Of a DNA stretch of 64,000 nt, positions 24,067 through 32,722 are shown in pieces. The stretch is from assembly GCF_001044235.1 (NCBI RefSeq), contig NZ_JYNL01000023.1, positions 373,317 to 437,316 of the forward strand, in the 5' to 3' direction. The stretch comes from Mycolicibacterium chlorophenolicum (GTDB lineage: Bacteria; Actinomycetota; Actinomycetes; Mycobacteriales; Mycobacteriaceae). Each line of letters starts with the position of its first letter. Within the stretch, counting starts at the first letter, position 1. Made by a program: the position numbers and the translations under genes. The notes under the pieces were generated by a model. It was not told where the DNA came from, did no database searches, and saw nothing but the letters and a program-made list of their open reading frames with translations.

Positions 24067-24891
24067 TCAGCCCTGCGCTTCCACCGCGACCGGCTGCCAC
24101 TGCTCCCAGGTGGCCAGCCGCTTCTCGTAGTCCGCCTTGGCCAGCTGCAGCGGCAGCTCGCCGAAGAACACCCGCAGCGGCGGCTCCTCGGCGTCGACGA
24201 CCTTCAGGATGGCCCGCGCCGAGGCGGTCGGATCGCCCGGCTTCGCGCTGCGCGACGCCCGCAGTTCGGCCGCCTTCGCATGGATCTCGGCGTAGTCGGG
24301 CAGTTCGGCGGCGTGCTTGGCCGACGGGCCCGCCCAGTCGGTGGAGAAACCACCCGGCTCGACCAGCGTGACGTGCACGCCGAAGTCGGCGACTTCCTGG
24401 GCGAGGGCCTGCGAGAAGCCCTCCAGCGCCCACTTCGAGGCGTGGTAGATGCCGACGTTGGGGAACGCGGTGATGCCGCCGATCGACGACACCTGGATGA
24501 TGTGCCCGCTGCGCTGGGCGCGCAGGAGGGGCAGCGCGGCCTGGGTGACCCACAGCGCCCCGAACACGTTGGTCTCGATCTGATCGCGGGCTTCCTGCTC
24601 GGAGAGTTCCTCGATGAAGCCGAACTGCCCGTAGCCGGCGTTGTTGACGACGATGTCGAGCCGGCCGAAGTGGTCGTGGGCCTGCTGGACGGCCGCGAAG
24701 TCGGCGTCGCGGTCGGTGACGTCGAGGCGGATCGGCAGCAGCGCGTCGCCGTACTTGGTCGTGAGGTCGTCGAGGGTGGACAGGTCTCGCGCGGTGGCGG
24801 CGACCTTGTCGCCGCGCTCGAGCGCCGCGATCGTCCACTCGCGCCCGAAGCCGCGCGACGCACCGGTGATGAACCAGACTTTTTCACTCAT
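24067..24891 (-). CDS. SDR family oxidoreductase
   Basis: Protein of 274 residues with classical SDR motifs: TGASRGFG at 10-17, [14 protein letters not shown] and catalytic YHASK. The C-terminal extension ([20 protein letters not shown] and on) is typical of the classical SDRs related to ketoreductases. Divergent from menG; the 93 bp between them hold both promoters. Substrate not identifiable. Confidence 0.85.
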   Translation of the reverse strand: MSEKVWFITGASRGFGREWTIAALERGDKVAATARDLSTLDDLTTKYGDALLPIRLDVTDRDADFAAVQQAHDHFGRLDIVVNNAGYGQFGFIEELSEQEARDQIETNVFGALWVTQAALPLLRAQRSGHIIQVSSIGGITAFPNVGIYHASKWALEGFSQALAQEVADFGVHVTLVEPGGFSTDWAGPSAKHAAELPDYAEIHAKAAELRASRSAKPGDPTASARAILKVVDAEEPPLRVFFGELPLQLAKADYEKRLATWEQWQPVAVEAQG

Positions 24892-24971
24892 GCCCTAGGT
24901 CAAGGCCGTCGATCCCGCGGGCATTCCCGGCCCCTGGATCTGCACAGGAACCTGCCAGGCGGGGCCGGTGA

Positions 24972-24977
24972 TACGTT
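24972..24977 (+). promoter_or_regulatory. Leaderless -10 box of menG
   Basis: TACGTT, 7 nt before the GTG at 24985. Confidence 0.55.
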
Positions 24978-24984
24978 CGGCCCT

Positions 24985-25671
24985 GTGAACCGCGCGTCGC
25001 TGGAGAAGGACCCCCATGAGGTGGCGTCGATGTTCGACGGCGTGGCGCGGCGCTACGACCTGACCAACACCGTGCTCTCGCTGGGGCAGGACCGGTTCTG
25101 GCGGCGGGCCACGCGGGAGGCGCTGGGGATCGCGCCGGGCGACAAGGTCCTCGATCTGGCGGCCGGCACCGCGGTGTCGACCGCCGAGCTGGCCACCTCG
25201 GGGGCGTGGTGCGTGGCGGCGGACTTCTCGGTCGGCATGCTGGCCGCCGGCGCGGCGCGGCCGGTGCCGAAGGTGGCCGGCGACGCGACCAAGCTGCCGT
25301 TCGCCGACGGTGTGTTCGACGCGGTGACGATCAGCTTCGGCCTGCGCAACGTGGTCGACCACGTCGCGGGGCTGCGGGAGATGGCGCGCGTGACGCGGCC
25401 GGGCGGCCGGCTGGTGGTCTGTGAGTTCTCCACGCCGACGAACGGACCGTTCGCGACGGTGTACAAGGAGTACCTGATGAAGGCGCTGCCGGCGATGGCC
25501 CGCGCGGTGTCGTCGAACCCGGACGCCTACGTCTATCTCGCGGAGTCCATCAGGGCGTGGCCCGACCAGGCCGAGCTGGCCCGTCGCATCGAGGCCGCCG
25601 GCTGGACCGACGTCGCTTGGCGCAATCTGACGGGCGGCATCGTGGCGCTGCACGCCGCCACCAAACCCTGA
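24985..25671 (+). CDS. menG: Demethylmenaquinone methyltransferase
   Basis: Protein of 228 residues of the UbiE/MenG family (Rv0558, named menH in some annotations). It methylates demethylmenaquinone in the last ring step. Signatures: [16 protein letters not shown], motif [37 protein letters not shown] and VCEFSTP, ending [17 protein letters not shown], which is the family C-terminus. GTG 24985 stands 7 nt after a TACGTT box, so probably leaderless. MenJ and GrcC1, acting on the prenyl tail, are encoded shortly downstream. Confidence 0.95.
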   Translation: MNRASLEKDPHEVASMFDGVARRYDLTNTVLSLGQDRFWRRATREALGIAPGDKVLDLAAGTAVSTAELATSGAWCVAADFSVGMLAAGAARPVPKVAGDATKLPFADGVFDAVTISFGLRNVVDHVAGLREMARVTRPGGRLVVCEFSTPTNGPFATVYKEYLMKALPAMARAVSSNPDAYVYLAESIRAWPDQAELARRIEAAGWTDVAWRNLTGGIVALHAATKP

Positions 25672-25680
25672 CATCTTTCC

Positions 25681-25742
25681 CGCGAGCGTGCGTGTCTGCG
25701 GGCGACACGCCGCCCATTTCCGCGATTCCACGCACGTTCGCG
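25681..25742. repeat. Intergenic palindromic element, family A copy 2
   Basis: Arms CGCGAGCGTGCGTG (25681-25694) and CACGCACGTTCGCG (25729-25742) pair with one mismatch. The left arm and following TCTGCGG match the element at 7499-7558. It follows the menG stop and may end transcription. Confidence 0.7.
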
Positions 25743-25779
25743 CGGCGCGAAAGCCGCCCGCTTGCACACCCATTGGCGT

Positions 25780-25785
25780 TAGCGT
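25780..25785 (+). promoter_or_regulatory. Leaderless -10 box of esterase gene
   Basis: TAGCGT, 7 nt before the ATG at 25793. Confidence 0.55.
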
Positions 25786-25792
25786 CACGACC

Positions 25793-26857
25793 ATGCTGCA
25801 CGGACGCCACGCCGATCCCGATGCCACCCTCGCCACCGATCCCCGCTCCGATCCGCGGATGGTCGCCGCCCTCGCGGCATTCGGTCTGACCGAGCGACTG
25901 CCGTCCTCGGGCCTGGGCGTCGACTCCCCGCTGGCGGAGCGCCTCGCCTACGCGACCATGAGCGAGCAGGGCATCGGCGCCATCTTCGACGCCCTCGCCC
26001 AGAACGTCGCGCCGCCGGCCGGCGTCACGACCATCACGACGACGATCACCGGCGCCGACGGCAACGACGTCACGCTGTTCGTCAGCCGGCCCACCGACGC
26101 GGCCGGTCCGCTGCCGGCGATCGTGCATCTGCACGGCGGCGGCATGGCGATCGCCAGCGCCGCCGATATGCCGTACGTCCGGTTGCGCGAGCATCTGGCC
26201 GCGACGGGCCTCGTCGTCGTCGGCGTCGAATTCCGCAACTCCGGCGGCAAACTCGGCCCGCATCCGTACCCGGCGGGTCTCAACGACTGCGCGTCGGCCG
26301 CTCGCTGGGTCGACCAGCAGCGTGGCGAACTCGGTGTCAGCCACATCGTGGTGTCCGGGGAATCGGGCGGCGGGAACCTGACATTGACGTTGGCGCACAA
26401 GGCGAAACGCGAGGAGTGGATCGACCGGATCGCGGGCTTCTACGCGCAGTGCCCGTTCATCTCCAACCGGTGGCTCGAGCGGTGCGACGACCTGCCGTCG
26501 CTGGAGGAGAACGATGAATACTTCATCAGCCGTGAGCAATTGGCCATCCTCGGCTCGCTCTACGATCCGGACGGGCGCCATGTCGACGACGCGGCGTGCT
26601 GGGCGTACGTGGCGACCGACGACGAGTTGGCCGGGCTGCCGCCACATGTCATCTCGGTCAACGAACTCGACCCGCTGCGCGACGAGGGGCTGCAGTACTA
26701 CCGCAGGCTGCTGCGGGCGGGTGTGCCCACGGTCGGGCGGGTGGTCGCGGGCACCTGCCACGGGGGAGATCTGTTGTTGGCGGGCGCGATGCCGGAGGTG
26801 TTCGCCGCCAGCGTCCGCGACGTCAGCGGCTTCGCCCACTCGTTGAGCTCCCGCTAG
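25793..26857 (+). CDS. Hormone-sensitive-lipase-type alpha/beta hydrolase (Lip family)
   Basis: Protein of 354 residues with HSL-family motifs: oxyanion HGGG at 114-117, nucleophile GESGGG (Ser191), acid in NELDPLRDEG (about 289) and histidine in TCHGGD (about 323). There is no signal peptide, so it acts in the cytosol, cleaving short acyl esters. ATG 25793 follows a TAGCGT box by 7 nt. The stop overlaps the convergent gene at 26854 by 4 bp. It interrupts the menaquinone gene order and is probably unrelated to it. Confidence 0.87.
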   Translation: MLHGRHADPDATLATDPRSDPRMVAALAAFGLTERLPSSGLGVDSPLAERLAYATMSEQGIGAIFDALAQNVAPPAGVTTITTTITGADGNDVTLFVSRPTDAAGPLPAIVHLHGGGMAIASAADMPYVRLREHLAATGLVVVGVEFRNSGGKLGPHPYPAGLNDCASAARWVDQQRGELGVSHIVVSGESGGGNLTLTLAHKAKREEWIDRIAGFYAQCPFISNRWLERCDDLPSLEENDEYFISREQLAILGSLYDPDGRHVDDAACWAYVATDDELAGLPPHVISVNELDPLRDEGLQYYRRLLRAGVPTVGRVVAGTCHGGDLLLAGAMPEVFAASVRDVSGFAHSLSSR

Positions 26858-27264
26858 CCCTGCTCCCACAGGCGCGCCGATTCCACGCCGACGGCTGCGT
26901 CGTGAATCTGCTGGAAGTTTCGCCCGCCTCGGGCGAACGTCGCGAGGACGGCTGCGGGACAGCGGTTCTCGACAAGTGGCACGTCGCGCCAGCGGCACGG
27001 TCGGACGTGCACGAGGTCGACGTCTTCACCGTCAGCGTCGTAGACGTACGGCCCTGTCAGCCGGCCCAGCCAGAACAGCCCGTCGCCGTCGCGGGTCCAC
27101 ACGAACGACCCGTCGGCCGCATCGGCAAAGCGTGACACCCGCCGCTCGGGGACGTCGAACCGGCCGAACCCGCACAGACCCTCCCGCAGGCCCCGCTTCA
27201 CCCCCGCGTGAGGATCGATGTCGTCTCGGCGCGAGCGCATCGGCGCCCGGTACACGGCCGTCAC
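26854..27264 (-). CDS. Small protein with possible EVE/PUA-like domain
   Basis: Protein of 136 residues from GTG 27264, which overlaps the menJ stop (GTGA), so it is translationally coupled to menJ. The core FVWTRDGDGLFWLGRLTGPY, followed by DLVHVRPCRWRDVPLVENRC, recalls the EVE/PUA-like folds in modified-base readers and restriction-associated proteins: strand, WLG.L.GPY and a tryptophan after the HVRP strand. This resemblance is by eye only. No catalytic motif is visible. The function next to menJ is unknown. Confidence 0.55.
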   Translation of the reverse strand: MTAVYRAPMRSRRDDIDPHAGVKRGLREGLCGFGRFDVPERRVSRFADAADGSFVWTRDGDGLFWLGRLTGPYVYDADGEDVDLVHVRPCRWRDVPLVENRCPAAVLATFARGGRNFQQIHDAAVGVESARLWEQG

Positions 27265-28481
27265 GTGAACGGGCGGCGGGCGTCCACGCGGCCCGACAGC
27301 CGGCCGGCGCCGCGCCACACTCGGGCGACCACGTCCTCGTCCTCGTCGGTGACCAAGTTGCCCATCACGCGCACCGCCACGGTCATCAACGCCGTCGACC
27401 GCATCGCCACCGGTCCCGTCGCCGGCAGGAACCGGGGGAACGTCAGCAGCAGCGCCAGCCGGCGCGCGATCGAGAACCCACGCGCGTAGTGCGCGTGCAG
27501 TACTGCCGGCCAGGCCTGCGAGTAGTCGCCCGAGCCCAGCATCTCCGCGGCCAGCCGCCCGGTCTCCAGCCCGTAGTCGATGCCCTCGCCGTTGAGCGGG
27601 TTCACACACGCCGCCGCATCCCCGATCAGCATCCAGTTCGGCCCGGCCACGCCGGACACCGCGCCGCCCATCGGCAGCAGCGCAGAGCGCCCGGCCCGCG
27701 GATCACCGTCGAAGCCCCACTCGTCGCGACGCAGCGCGGTGTAGTGGTTCATCAGCGGCCGCAGCGCCGCGTCGGCGGGCCGCTTCGACGTCGCCAGCGC
27801 GCCGACGCCGATGTTCACCTCACCGGTGCCCAGCGGGAAGATCCAGCCGTAGCCGGGCAGCACCTCGCCGGCCGGTGAGCGCAGCTCCAGGTGCGACGTG
27901 ATCCACGGTTCGTCGTGTCGCGGGGTCGCGATGTAGCCGCGGATCGCGACGCCGTACACGGTGTCCTTGTGCCATTCCCGGCCCAGCGCCCGCCCCAGCG
28001 TCGAACGTGCTCCGTCGGCGACGATCAGGTCCGCGCAGCGCACCACCTCTCCGGAGTCGAGCACCACACCCGACACCCGGCCGGCCGAATCACGCTGCAC
28101 GTCAACCGCTTTGACGCCCAACTTCATCTTCGCGCCGTCGTCGACGGCCACCAGCCGGATGCGCTCGTCGAGTTCGGTGCGTGGCACCGCGCTCGACAGC
28201 GGCGGAAAGGACCGCCCCGGCCACGGGATCTCCACGTCGGCGCCGAAGCCGGACATCCGCAATCCGTGGTGGGTGATCCGGCCGTCCAGCCACCCGCCGA
28301 GGCCCAGCCGCCGCATCTCGGCCACCGCCCGCGGGGTCAGGCCGTCGCCGCACGCCTTGTCGCGGGGGAACGACGCCGAGTCGATGACCAGTACCTCGCG
28401 CCCGGCGCGCGCGGCCCACGCCGCGGCCGACGAACCTGCCGGCCCGGCGCCGACGACGACCAGGTCAGCGCTCGTCTCCAT
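27261..28481 (-). CDS. menJ: Menaquinone reductase MenJ (geranylgeranyl-reductase family)
   Basis: FAD-dependent reductase of 406 residues, orthologous by position and sequence to Rv0561c. It saturates the beta-isoprene unit of menaquinone, giving MK-9(II-H2) in mycobacteria. FAD motif GAGPAG at 11-16, CGDGLTPRAV, the middle motif ADGARSTLGRALG and GDAAACVNPLNGEGIDYGLE near residues 290-310 are family hallmarks. The ATG at 28481 is 21 bp from the divergent grcC1 start and their -10 boxes overlap, so tail synthesis and saturation are transcribed from a shared point. Confidence 0.92.
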   Translation of the reverse strand: METSADLVVVGAGPAGSSAAAWAARAGREVLVIDSASFPRDKACGDGLTPRAVAEMRRLGLGGWLDGRITHHGLRMSGFGADVEIPWPGRSFPPLSSAVPRTELDERIRLVAVDDGAKMKLGVKAVDVQRDSAGRVSGVVLDSGEVVRCADLIVADGARSTLGRALGREWHKDTVYGVAIRGYIATPRHDEPWITSHLELRSPAGEVLPGYGWIFPLGTGEVNIGVGALATSKRPADAALRPLMNHYTALRRDEWGFDGDPRAGRSALLPMGGAVSGVAGPNWMLIGDAAACVNPLNGEGIDYGLETGRLAAEMLGSGDYSQAWPAVLHAHYARGFSIARRLALLLTFPRFLPATGPVAMRSTALMTVAVRVMGNLVTDEDEDVVARVWRGAGRLSGRVDARRPFT

Positions 28482-28488
28482 GGCTCCC

Positions 28489-28496
28489 AGTATGTT
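28489..28496. promoter_or_regulatory. Overlapping divergent -10 boxes of menJ and grcC1
   Basis: TATGTT on the plus strand (28491-28496) is 6 nt from the grcC1 GTG. CATACT on the minus strand (28489-28494) is 7 nt from the menJ ATG. Polymerase cannot occupy both at once. Confidence 0.5.
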
Positions 28497-28502
28497 GGCT
28501 GT

Positions 28503-29510
28503 GTGAGGACACCGGCGAACGTGGTGGCGGGAGTGGACTTCGGCGATGCCGAGTTCGCCCAGGACGTCCGTGACGGAGTGGCCCGGATCGAGACGCTCAT
28601 GTCGGAGGAACTCGGCCGCGCCGACGAGTTGATGGCCGAGGCCGTCACGCATCTGTTCGAGGCCGGCGGCAAGCGGTTCCGCCCGCTGTTCACGGTGTTG
28701 TCGGCGCAGCTCGGCCCGGAACCGGACGCCTGGCAGGTCACCGTCGCGGGCGCGGTCATCGAGCTGGTGCACCTGGCGACGCTCTACCACGACGACGTGA
28801 TGGACGAGGCGCAGGTGCGTCGCGGGGCGGTCAGCGCCAACGCCCGGTGGGGCAACAACATCGCGATCCTGGCGGGGGATTACCTGTTCGCGACGGCGTC
28901 GCGCCTGGTCAGCAGGCTGGGCCCGGACGCCGTGCGGATCATCGCCGACACCTTCGCGCTGCTGGTCACGGGCCAGATGCGGGAGACCCGCGGCGTCGCC
29001 GAGCACGTCGACGAGGTCGAGCACTACCTGAAGGTGGTCTACGAGAAGACCGCCTGCCTGATCGCGGCGTCGGGCCGCTTCGGTGCGACGTTCTCCGGCG
29101 CCGACGACGATCAGATCGAGCGGCTGAGCCGGCTCGGCGGGATCGTGGGCACCGCGTTCCAGATCTCCGACGACATCATCGACATCGACAGCGACCCCGA
29201 CGAGTCCGGCAAGGTCCCCGGCACCGATCTGCGGGAGGGTGTGCACACGCTGCCGGTGCTCTACGCGCTGCGCGAGACGGGGCCCGACGCCGACCGGCTG
29301 CGGGAACTGCTGGCCCGTCCCCTCGACGACGACGCCGACGTGGCCGAGGCGCTGCGCCTGCTGCGCTCCTCGCAGGGCATCACGAGGGCCAAGGAGACGG
29401 TGGCCGGGTACGCCCGGCAGGCCGAGGAGGAGCTCGCCGCGCTGCCCGACGGTCCCGGCCGTCAGGCGCTGGCCACGCTGGTCGACTACACGATCAACCG
29501 GCACGGCTGA
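28503..29510 (+). CDS. grcC1: Polyprenyl diphosphate synthase GrcC1
   Basis: Trans-prenyltransferase of 335 residues, the length of Rv0562. The first aspartate-rich motif DDVMD is at 97-101 and the second DDIID at 223-227; KRFRP (about 57-61) binds the diphosphate. The product chain length cannot be read by eye, but the position beside menJ and menG points to the menaquinone side chain. GTG 28503 is leaderless behind TATGTT. Confidence 0.92.
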   Translation: MRTPANVVAGVDFGDAEFAQDVRDGVARIETLMSEELGRADELMAEAVTHLFEAGGKRFRPLFTVLSAQLGPEPDAWQVTVAGAVIELVHLATLYHDDVMDEAQVRRGAVSANARWGNNIAILAGDYLFATASRLVSRLGPDAVRIIADTFALLVTGQMRETRGVAEHVDEVEHYLKVVYEKTACLIAASGRFGATFSGADDDQIERLSRLGGIVGTAFQISDDIIDIDSDPDESGKVPGTDLREGVHTLPVLYALRETGPDADRLRELLARPLDDDADVAEALRLLRSSQGITRAKETVAGYARQAEEELAALPDGPGRQALATLVDYTINRHG

Positions 29511-29589
29511 GTACTGCGGAACCTGCGCGGCGTCCCCGAGCGTTGAACGAGCGAATGAGTTCTGCAGGTGTGGTGAGGAGGAACCCGCG

Positions 29590-30468
29590 ATGACGTGGCA
29601 TCCGCACGCCAACAGGGCCAAGACGTTCCTGTTGCTGGTGGTGTTCTCGGGTCTGATCGTTGCTGTCGGCGCGATGTTCGGGCGCAACATCATGTTCCTG
29701 GCGGTGCTGTTCGCCCTCGGCATGAACGCCTACGTGTACTTCAACAGCGACAAGCTGGCGCTGCGCGCGATGCATGCGCAGCCGGTCACCGAGATGCAGG
29801 CGCCGGTGATGTACCGGATCGTGCGGGAGCTGGCCACGACGGCACGTCAGCCGATGCCGCGGCTCTACATCAGCGACACCGCCGCCCCCAACGCGTTCGC
29901 CACCGGTCGCAACCCGCGCAACGCCGCGGTGTGCTGCACGACGGGCATCCTGGGCATGCTCAACGAGCGCGAGTTGCGCGCGGTGCTCGGTCACGAGCTC
30001 TCCCACGTCTACAACCGCGACATCCTGATCAGCTGTGTGGCCGGGGCGATGGCATCGGTGATCACCGCGCTGGCCAACCTGGCGTTCTTCGCGAGCATGT
30101 TCGGCGGCAACCGGGAGGGCGGCGCGAATCCCTTTGCGATCCTTCTGGTTTCGCTGCTCGGCCCGATCGCGGCGACGGTCATCCGGCTGGCGGTGTCCCG
30201 CTCGCGGGAGTACCAGGCCGACCAGTCGGGCGCCGAGCTCACCGGTGACCCGTTGGCGTTGGCCAGCGCGCTGCGCAAGATCAGCGTAGGGGTGGAGCGG
30301 GCGCCGCTGCCCCCCGAGCCGCAGCTGGCCGATCAGGCGCACCTGATGATCGCCAACCCGTTCCGCTCGGGCGAGAAGATCGGCAAGCTGTTCGCGACCC
30401 ACCCGCCGATCGCCGACCGCATCGCCCGCCTGGAGGCCATGGCCGGTCGGGGGCCCGGCCAGTACTGA
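29590..30468 (+). CDS. htpX: Membrane zinc metalloprotease HtpX
   Basis: Protein of 292 residues, family M48. Two N-terminal membrane segments (about 11-30 and 33-50), the zinc motif HELSH at 135-139, two more hydrophobic segments (about 145-170 and 180-200) and the third ligand in [13 protein letters not shown]. It degrades damaged membrane proteins from the cytosolic side. ATG 29590 has a strong GAGGAGGAA site. In mycobacteria htpX follows grcC1, as here. Confidence 0.93.
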   Translation: MTWHPHANRAKTFLLLVVFSGLIVAVGAMFGRNIMFLAVLFALGMNAYVYFNSDKLALRAMHAQPVTEMQAPVMYRIVRELATTARQPMPRLYISDTAAPNAFATGRNPRNAAVCCTTGILGMLNERELRAVLGHELSHVYNRDILISCVAGAMASVITALANLAFFASMFGGNREGGANPFAILLVSLLGPIAATVIRLAVSRSREYQADQSGAELTGDPLALASALRKISVGVERAPLPPEPQLADQAHLMIANPFRSGEKIGKLFATHPPIADRIARLEAMAGRGPGQY

Positions 30469-30520
30469 CGGGGCCGTCAGACTTTCTCCCCTGACGATGC
30501 GCACCCCGGGTCCACCCGCT

Positions 30521-30526
30521 TATGGT
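30521..30526 (+). promoter_or_regulatory. Leaderless -10 box of first secreted paralogue
   Basis: TATGGT, 7 nt before the GTG at 30534. It overlaps the alternative ATG at 30522, which argues against that codon as start. Confidence 0.5.
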
Positions 30527-30533
30527 GTGCGAC

Positions 30534-30992
30534 GTGCTGACGAGAATCCTGATCGGCGTCGCGGCCGCCGCCGTGTGTGCCGCGCCCGCCGTCGCCTCCG
30601 CTGATCCGTCGCCGCTCAACGTCAACGCGCTGCCGCCGGTCAACCCGCAGCCGTTCGCCTCGCCGGACGGCGCCTGGTACTCGTTCGCCGCGCCCGGGGG
30701 TGTGACGTGCGTGATGGACCGCCAGACCGGCAACTACGGCTGCAACGGATCGCTGCCGGGTGCGCCGGGCGGCGCGAACGTCGTCACCGGCTGGGCGGGC
30801 GGGCCGCCGGGGTTCGGGCACGCCAACGGGCCGATGTACGGCACGACGGCCAACCCGCTGCCGCTGCCGGCCAACACCCGGATGAGCTTCCGCACCGTCA
30901 GCTGCGGCACTGACGGCGTCATCACCTCCTGCACGAACACCGTCGACCAGTCCGGCTTCGTCATCAGCCCGACCGGCAGCTACGCGTACTGA
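30534..30992 (+). CDS. Secreted protein, first of a tandem pair
   Basis: Protein of 152 residues from GTG 30534. Sec signal peptide with cleavage after ASA (about residue 24), mature start DPSPLNVNAL. Four cysteines (VTCVMDRQTGNYGCNG, TVSCGTDGVITSCTN) probably form two disulfides. It is a paralogue of the next gene with the shared pattern C-x(n)-GYGCNG-LPGAP-GAN-PG-F and QSGFV-SP. Such small secreted proteins are mycobacteria-specific; function unknown. The nearby ATG at 30522 is part of the -10 box. Confidence 0.75.
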   Translation: MLTRILIGVAAAAVCAAPAVASADPSPLNVNALPPVNPQPFASPDGAWYSFAAPGGVTCVMDRQTGNYGCNGSLPGAPGGANVVTGWAGGPPGFGHANGPMYGTTANPLPLPANTRMSFRTVSCGTDGVITSCTNTVDQSGFVISPTGSYAY

Positions 30993-31029
30993 GGTCCTCG
31001 CTAACGCGGCCGGCCCTTCCGGCGACATC

Positions 31030-31035
31030 TAGGCT
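31030..31035 (+). promoter_or_regulatory. Leaderless -10 box of second secreted paralogue
   Basis: TAGGCT, 6 nt before the GTG at 31042, the same arrangement as the first copy. Confidence 0.5.
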
Positions 31036-31041
31036 GTGACC

Positions 31042-31578
31042 GTGTCGAGCAGAGCTTTCCTCGGTGCTGCGTGCGTCGCCGCGGCCGGTGTCCTCAGTGC
31101 GTCCGGTCTCGCGGGTGCCCAGCCCGCGCCGCCCACTCCGCCTCCGACGCCGCCGGCCCCCAACGTGAACGCGTGGGCGCCCGCCAACCCGAAGAACTAC
31201 GCGGTGTTCGACGGCGCCGCCTACGCGTTCAGCGCCAACGGCCTGACCTGCATGCTGCAGCGCTCCGGCGGCTACGGCTGCAACGGTGTGCTGCCCGGCG
31301 CCCCGGAGGGCGCCAACCTGGTCAGCGGTTCGGCCGGTGGGGTGCCCGGCTTCTCGGTGGCGCCCGCCCCGATCTACGGCGGCCCCGTCAACGCGCTGCC
31401 GCCGAACACCCGGCTCAGTTTCGGCGACGTGAGTTGCGGCGGCGACGGCACCGTGACGGCCTGCGTGGACAACCGCAACCAGTCCGGTTTCGTGGTCAGC
31501 CCGTCGGCGTCGTGGATCGTCAACGAGGTCAACCCGCTGCTGGCCCGCCCCGACGGCACCAACCCCTACTTCAACTGA
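31042..31578 (+). CDS. Secreted protein, second of a tandem pair
   Basis: Protein of 178 residues with a Sec signal peptide (cleavage near AGA-QPAPP), a proline-rich lead APPTPPPTPPAPNVNAW and a mature domain with the same four-cysteine frame as its neighbour: LTCMLQRSGGYGCNG, DVSCGGDGTVTACVD, then QSGFVVSPSASW. It extends about 20 residues beyond the first copy. The duplication is old enough for many substitutions. Its stop lies one base from the convergent gpsA stop. Function unknown; located outside the cell. Confidence 0.78.
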   Translation: MSSRAFLGAACVAAAGVLSASGLAGAQPAPPTPPPTPPAPNVNAWAPANPKNYAVFDGAAYAFSANGLTCMLQRSGGYGCNGVLPGAPEGANLVSGSAGGVPGFSVAPAPIYGGPVNALPPNTRLSFGDVSCGGDGTVTACVDNRNQSGFVVSPSASWIVNEVNPLLARPDGTNPYFN

Positions 31579-31579
31579 C

Positions 31580-32605
31580 TCAGAAGCCGGACCCGAAGAC
31601 CTCGTGGCCCGGCTTCTCCACCATCAGCCCGTGGTAGGCGTCCTCGACGGTCGAGCCATGGTTGACCACGCCGTCGACCTCGCGCGCGATCGGCATCGAG
31701 ATGCCGAGCTCCTCGGCGAACGACATGATCACGCTGGACGCCTTCACCCCTTCGGCCACCTGGTTCATCGAGGAGATGATCTCGTCGATCGGCTTGCCGG
31801 CGCCCAGCTGTTCGCCGACGTGCCGGTTGCGGCTGCGCTGGCTGGTGCACGTCACGATCAGGTCGCCCATGCCGGCGAGCCCGGCGAAGGTGTCGCGGTG
31901 CCCGCCCAGTGCCTCGCCCATCTTCGACATCTCGCGCACGGCGCGGGCCATCACCATCGCGCGGGTGTTCTCCCCGATGCCCAGTGAGTAGCCCATGCCG
32001 ACCGCGATCGCATAGACGTTCTTCAACGCGCCCGCCATCTCGACGCCCACCACGTCGTCGGTGGTGTAGGTGCGGAATCGCTTGGTGCGGAACAGGTTCG
32101 CCAGGTTCGCGGCGAGGTGCTGGTCGGGCATGGCCAGTACCGCGGCGGCGGCGTAGCCCTCGGCGACCTCACGGGCGATGTTGGGGCCGGCCAGGATTCC
32201 GGCCGGATGGCCGGGCAGCACCTCGTCGACGACCTGGCTCATCCGATAATTCGTGCCCTGCTCGAGACCCTTCACAAGAGACACCACCGGCACCCACGGC
32301 CGCAGCGTCGACGCGAGTTCGGTGAGGACACCGCGGAATCCGTGCGACGGCACCCCCATCACGATGACGTCGGCGCACTCGGCGGCCTCGACGAAATCGG
32401 TGGTCGCCTTCAGGGTGTCCGCCAGCTCCACCTCGTTGCCGAGGTATTTGGTGTTGCGGTGGTGGTTGTTGATGTCGTCGGCGGTCTCCTGCGAACGCAC
32501 CCACTGCAGCGTCGGTCCCCGCCGCGCGCAGATGGACGCCACGGTGGTGCCCCAGGATCCGCCCCCGAGGACGACGACTTTGGGTTCGCGCTGTGCAGGT
32601 GCCAT
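31580..32605 (-). CDS. gpsA: Glycerol-3-phosphate dehydrogenase [NAD(P)+]
   Basis: Protein of 341 residues, the length of Rv0564c. It reduces dihydroxyacetone phosphate to sn-glycerol-3-phosphate for phospholipid synthesis. NAD(P) motif GGGSWG at 14-19, ligand segments LVKGLEQG, AGPNIAREV and the catalytic lysine region EMAGALKNVYAIAVGM, then GLAGMGDLIVTCTS. ATG 32605 is 8 nt after TAATGT, so nearly leaderless. The long extension of the reading frame upstream is antisense to the hydrolase gene and is spurious. Confidence 0.95.
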   Translation of the reverse strand: MAPAQREPKVVVLGGGSWGTTVASICARRGPTLQWVRSQETADDINNHHRNTKYLGNEVELADTLKATTDFVEAAECADVIVMGVPSHGFRGVLTELASTLRPWVPVVSLVKGLEQGTNYRMSQVVDEVLPGHPAGILAGPNIAREVAEGYAAAAVLAMPDQHLAANLANLFRTKRFRTYTTDDVVGVEMAGALKNVYAIAVGMGYSLGIGENTRAMVMARAVREMSKMGEALGGHRDTFAGLAGMGDLIVTCTSQRSRNRHVGEQLGAGKPIDEIISSMNQVAEGVKASSVIMSFAEELGISMPIAREVDGVVNHGSTVEDAYHGLMVEKPGHEVFGSGF

Positions 32606-32722
32606 GAGTGACCACATTAGGGCGGCGGCTGCGGCTCGAGGGCCGATTTCGAGCCGATCGGTGCGCCGACAGGTGTGTGGGAGTGGGCATAATGAGAACG
32701 ACTTTGCTGAGGGGGTTCGCGT

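Noticed and set aside
27261..29723. 820-residue minus-strand frame extending beyond menJ
   Set aside because: The extra part is antisense to grcC1 and low in complexity; MenJ starts at 28481.
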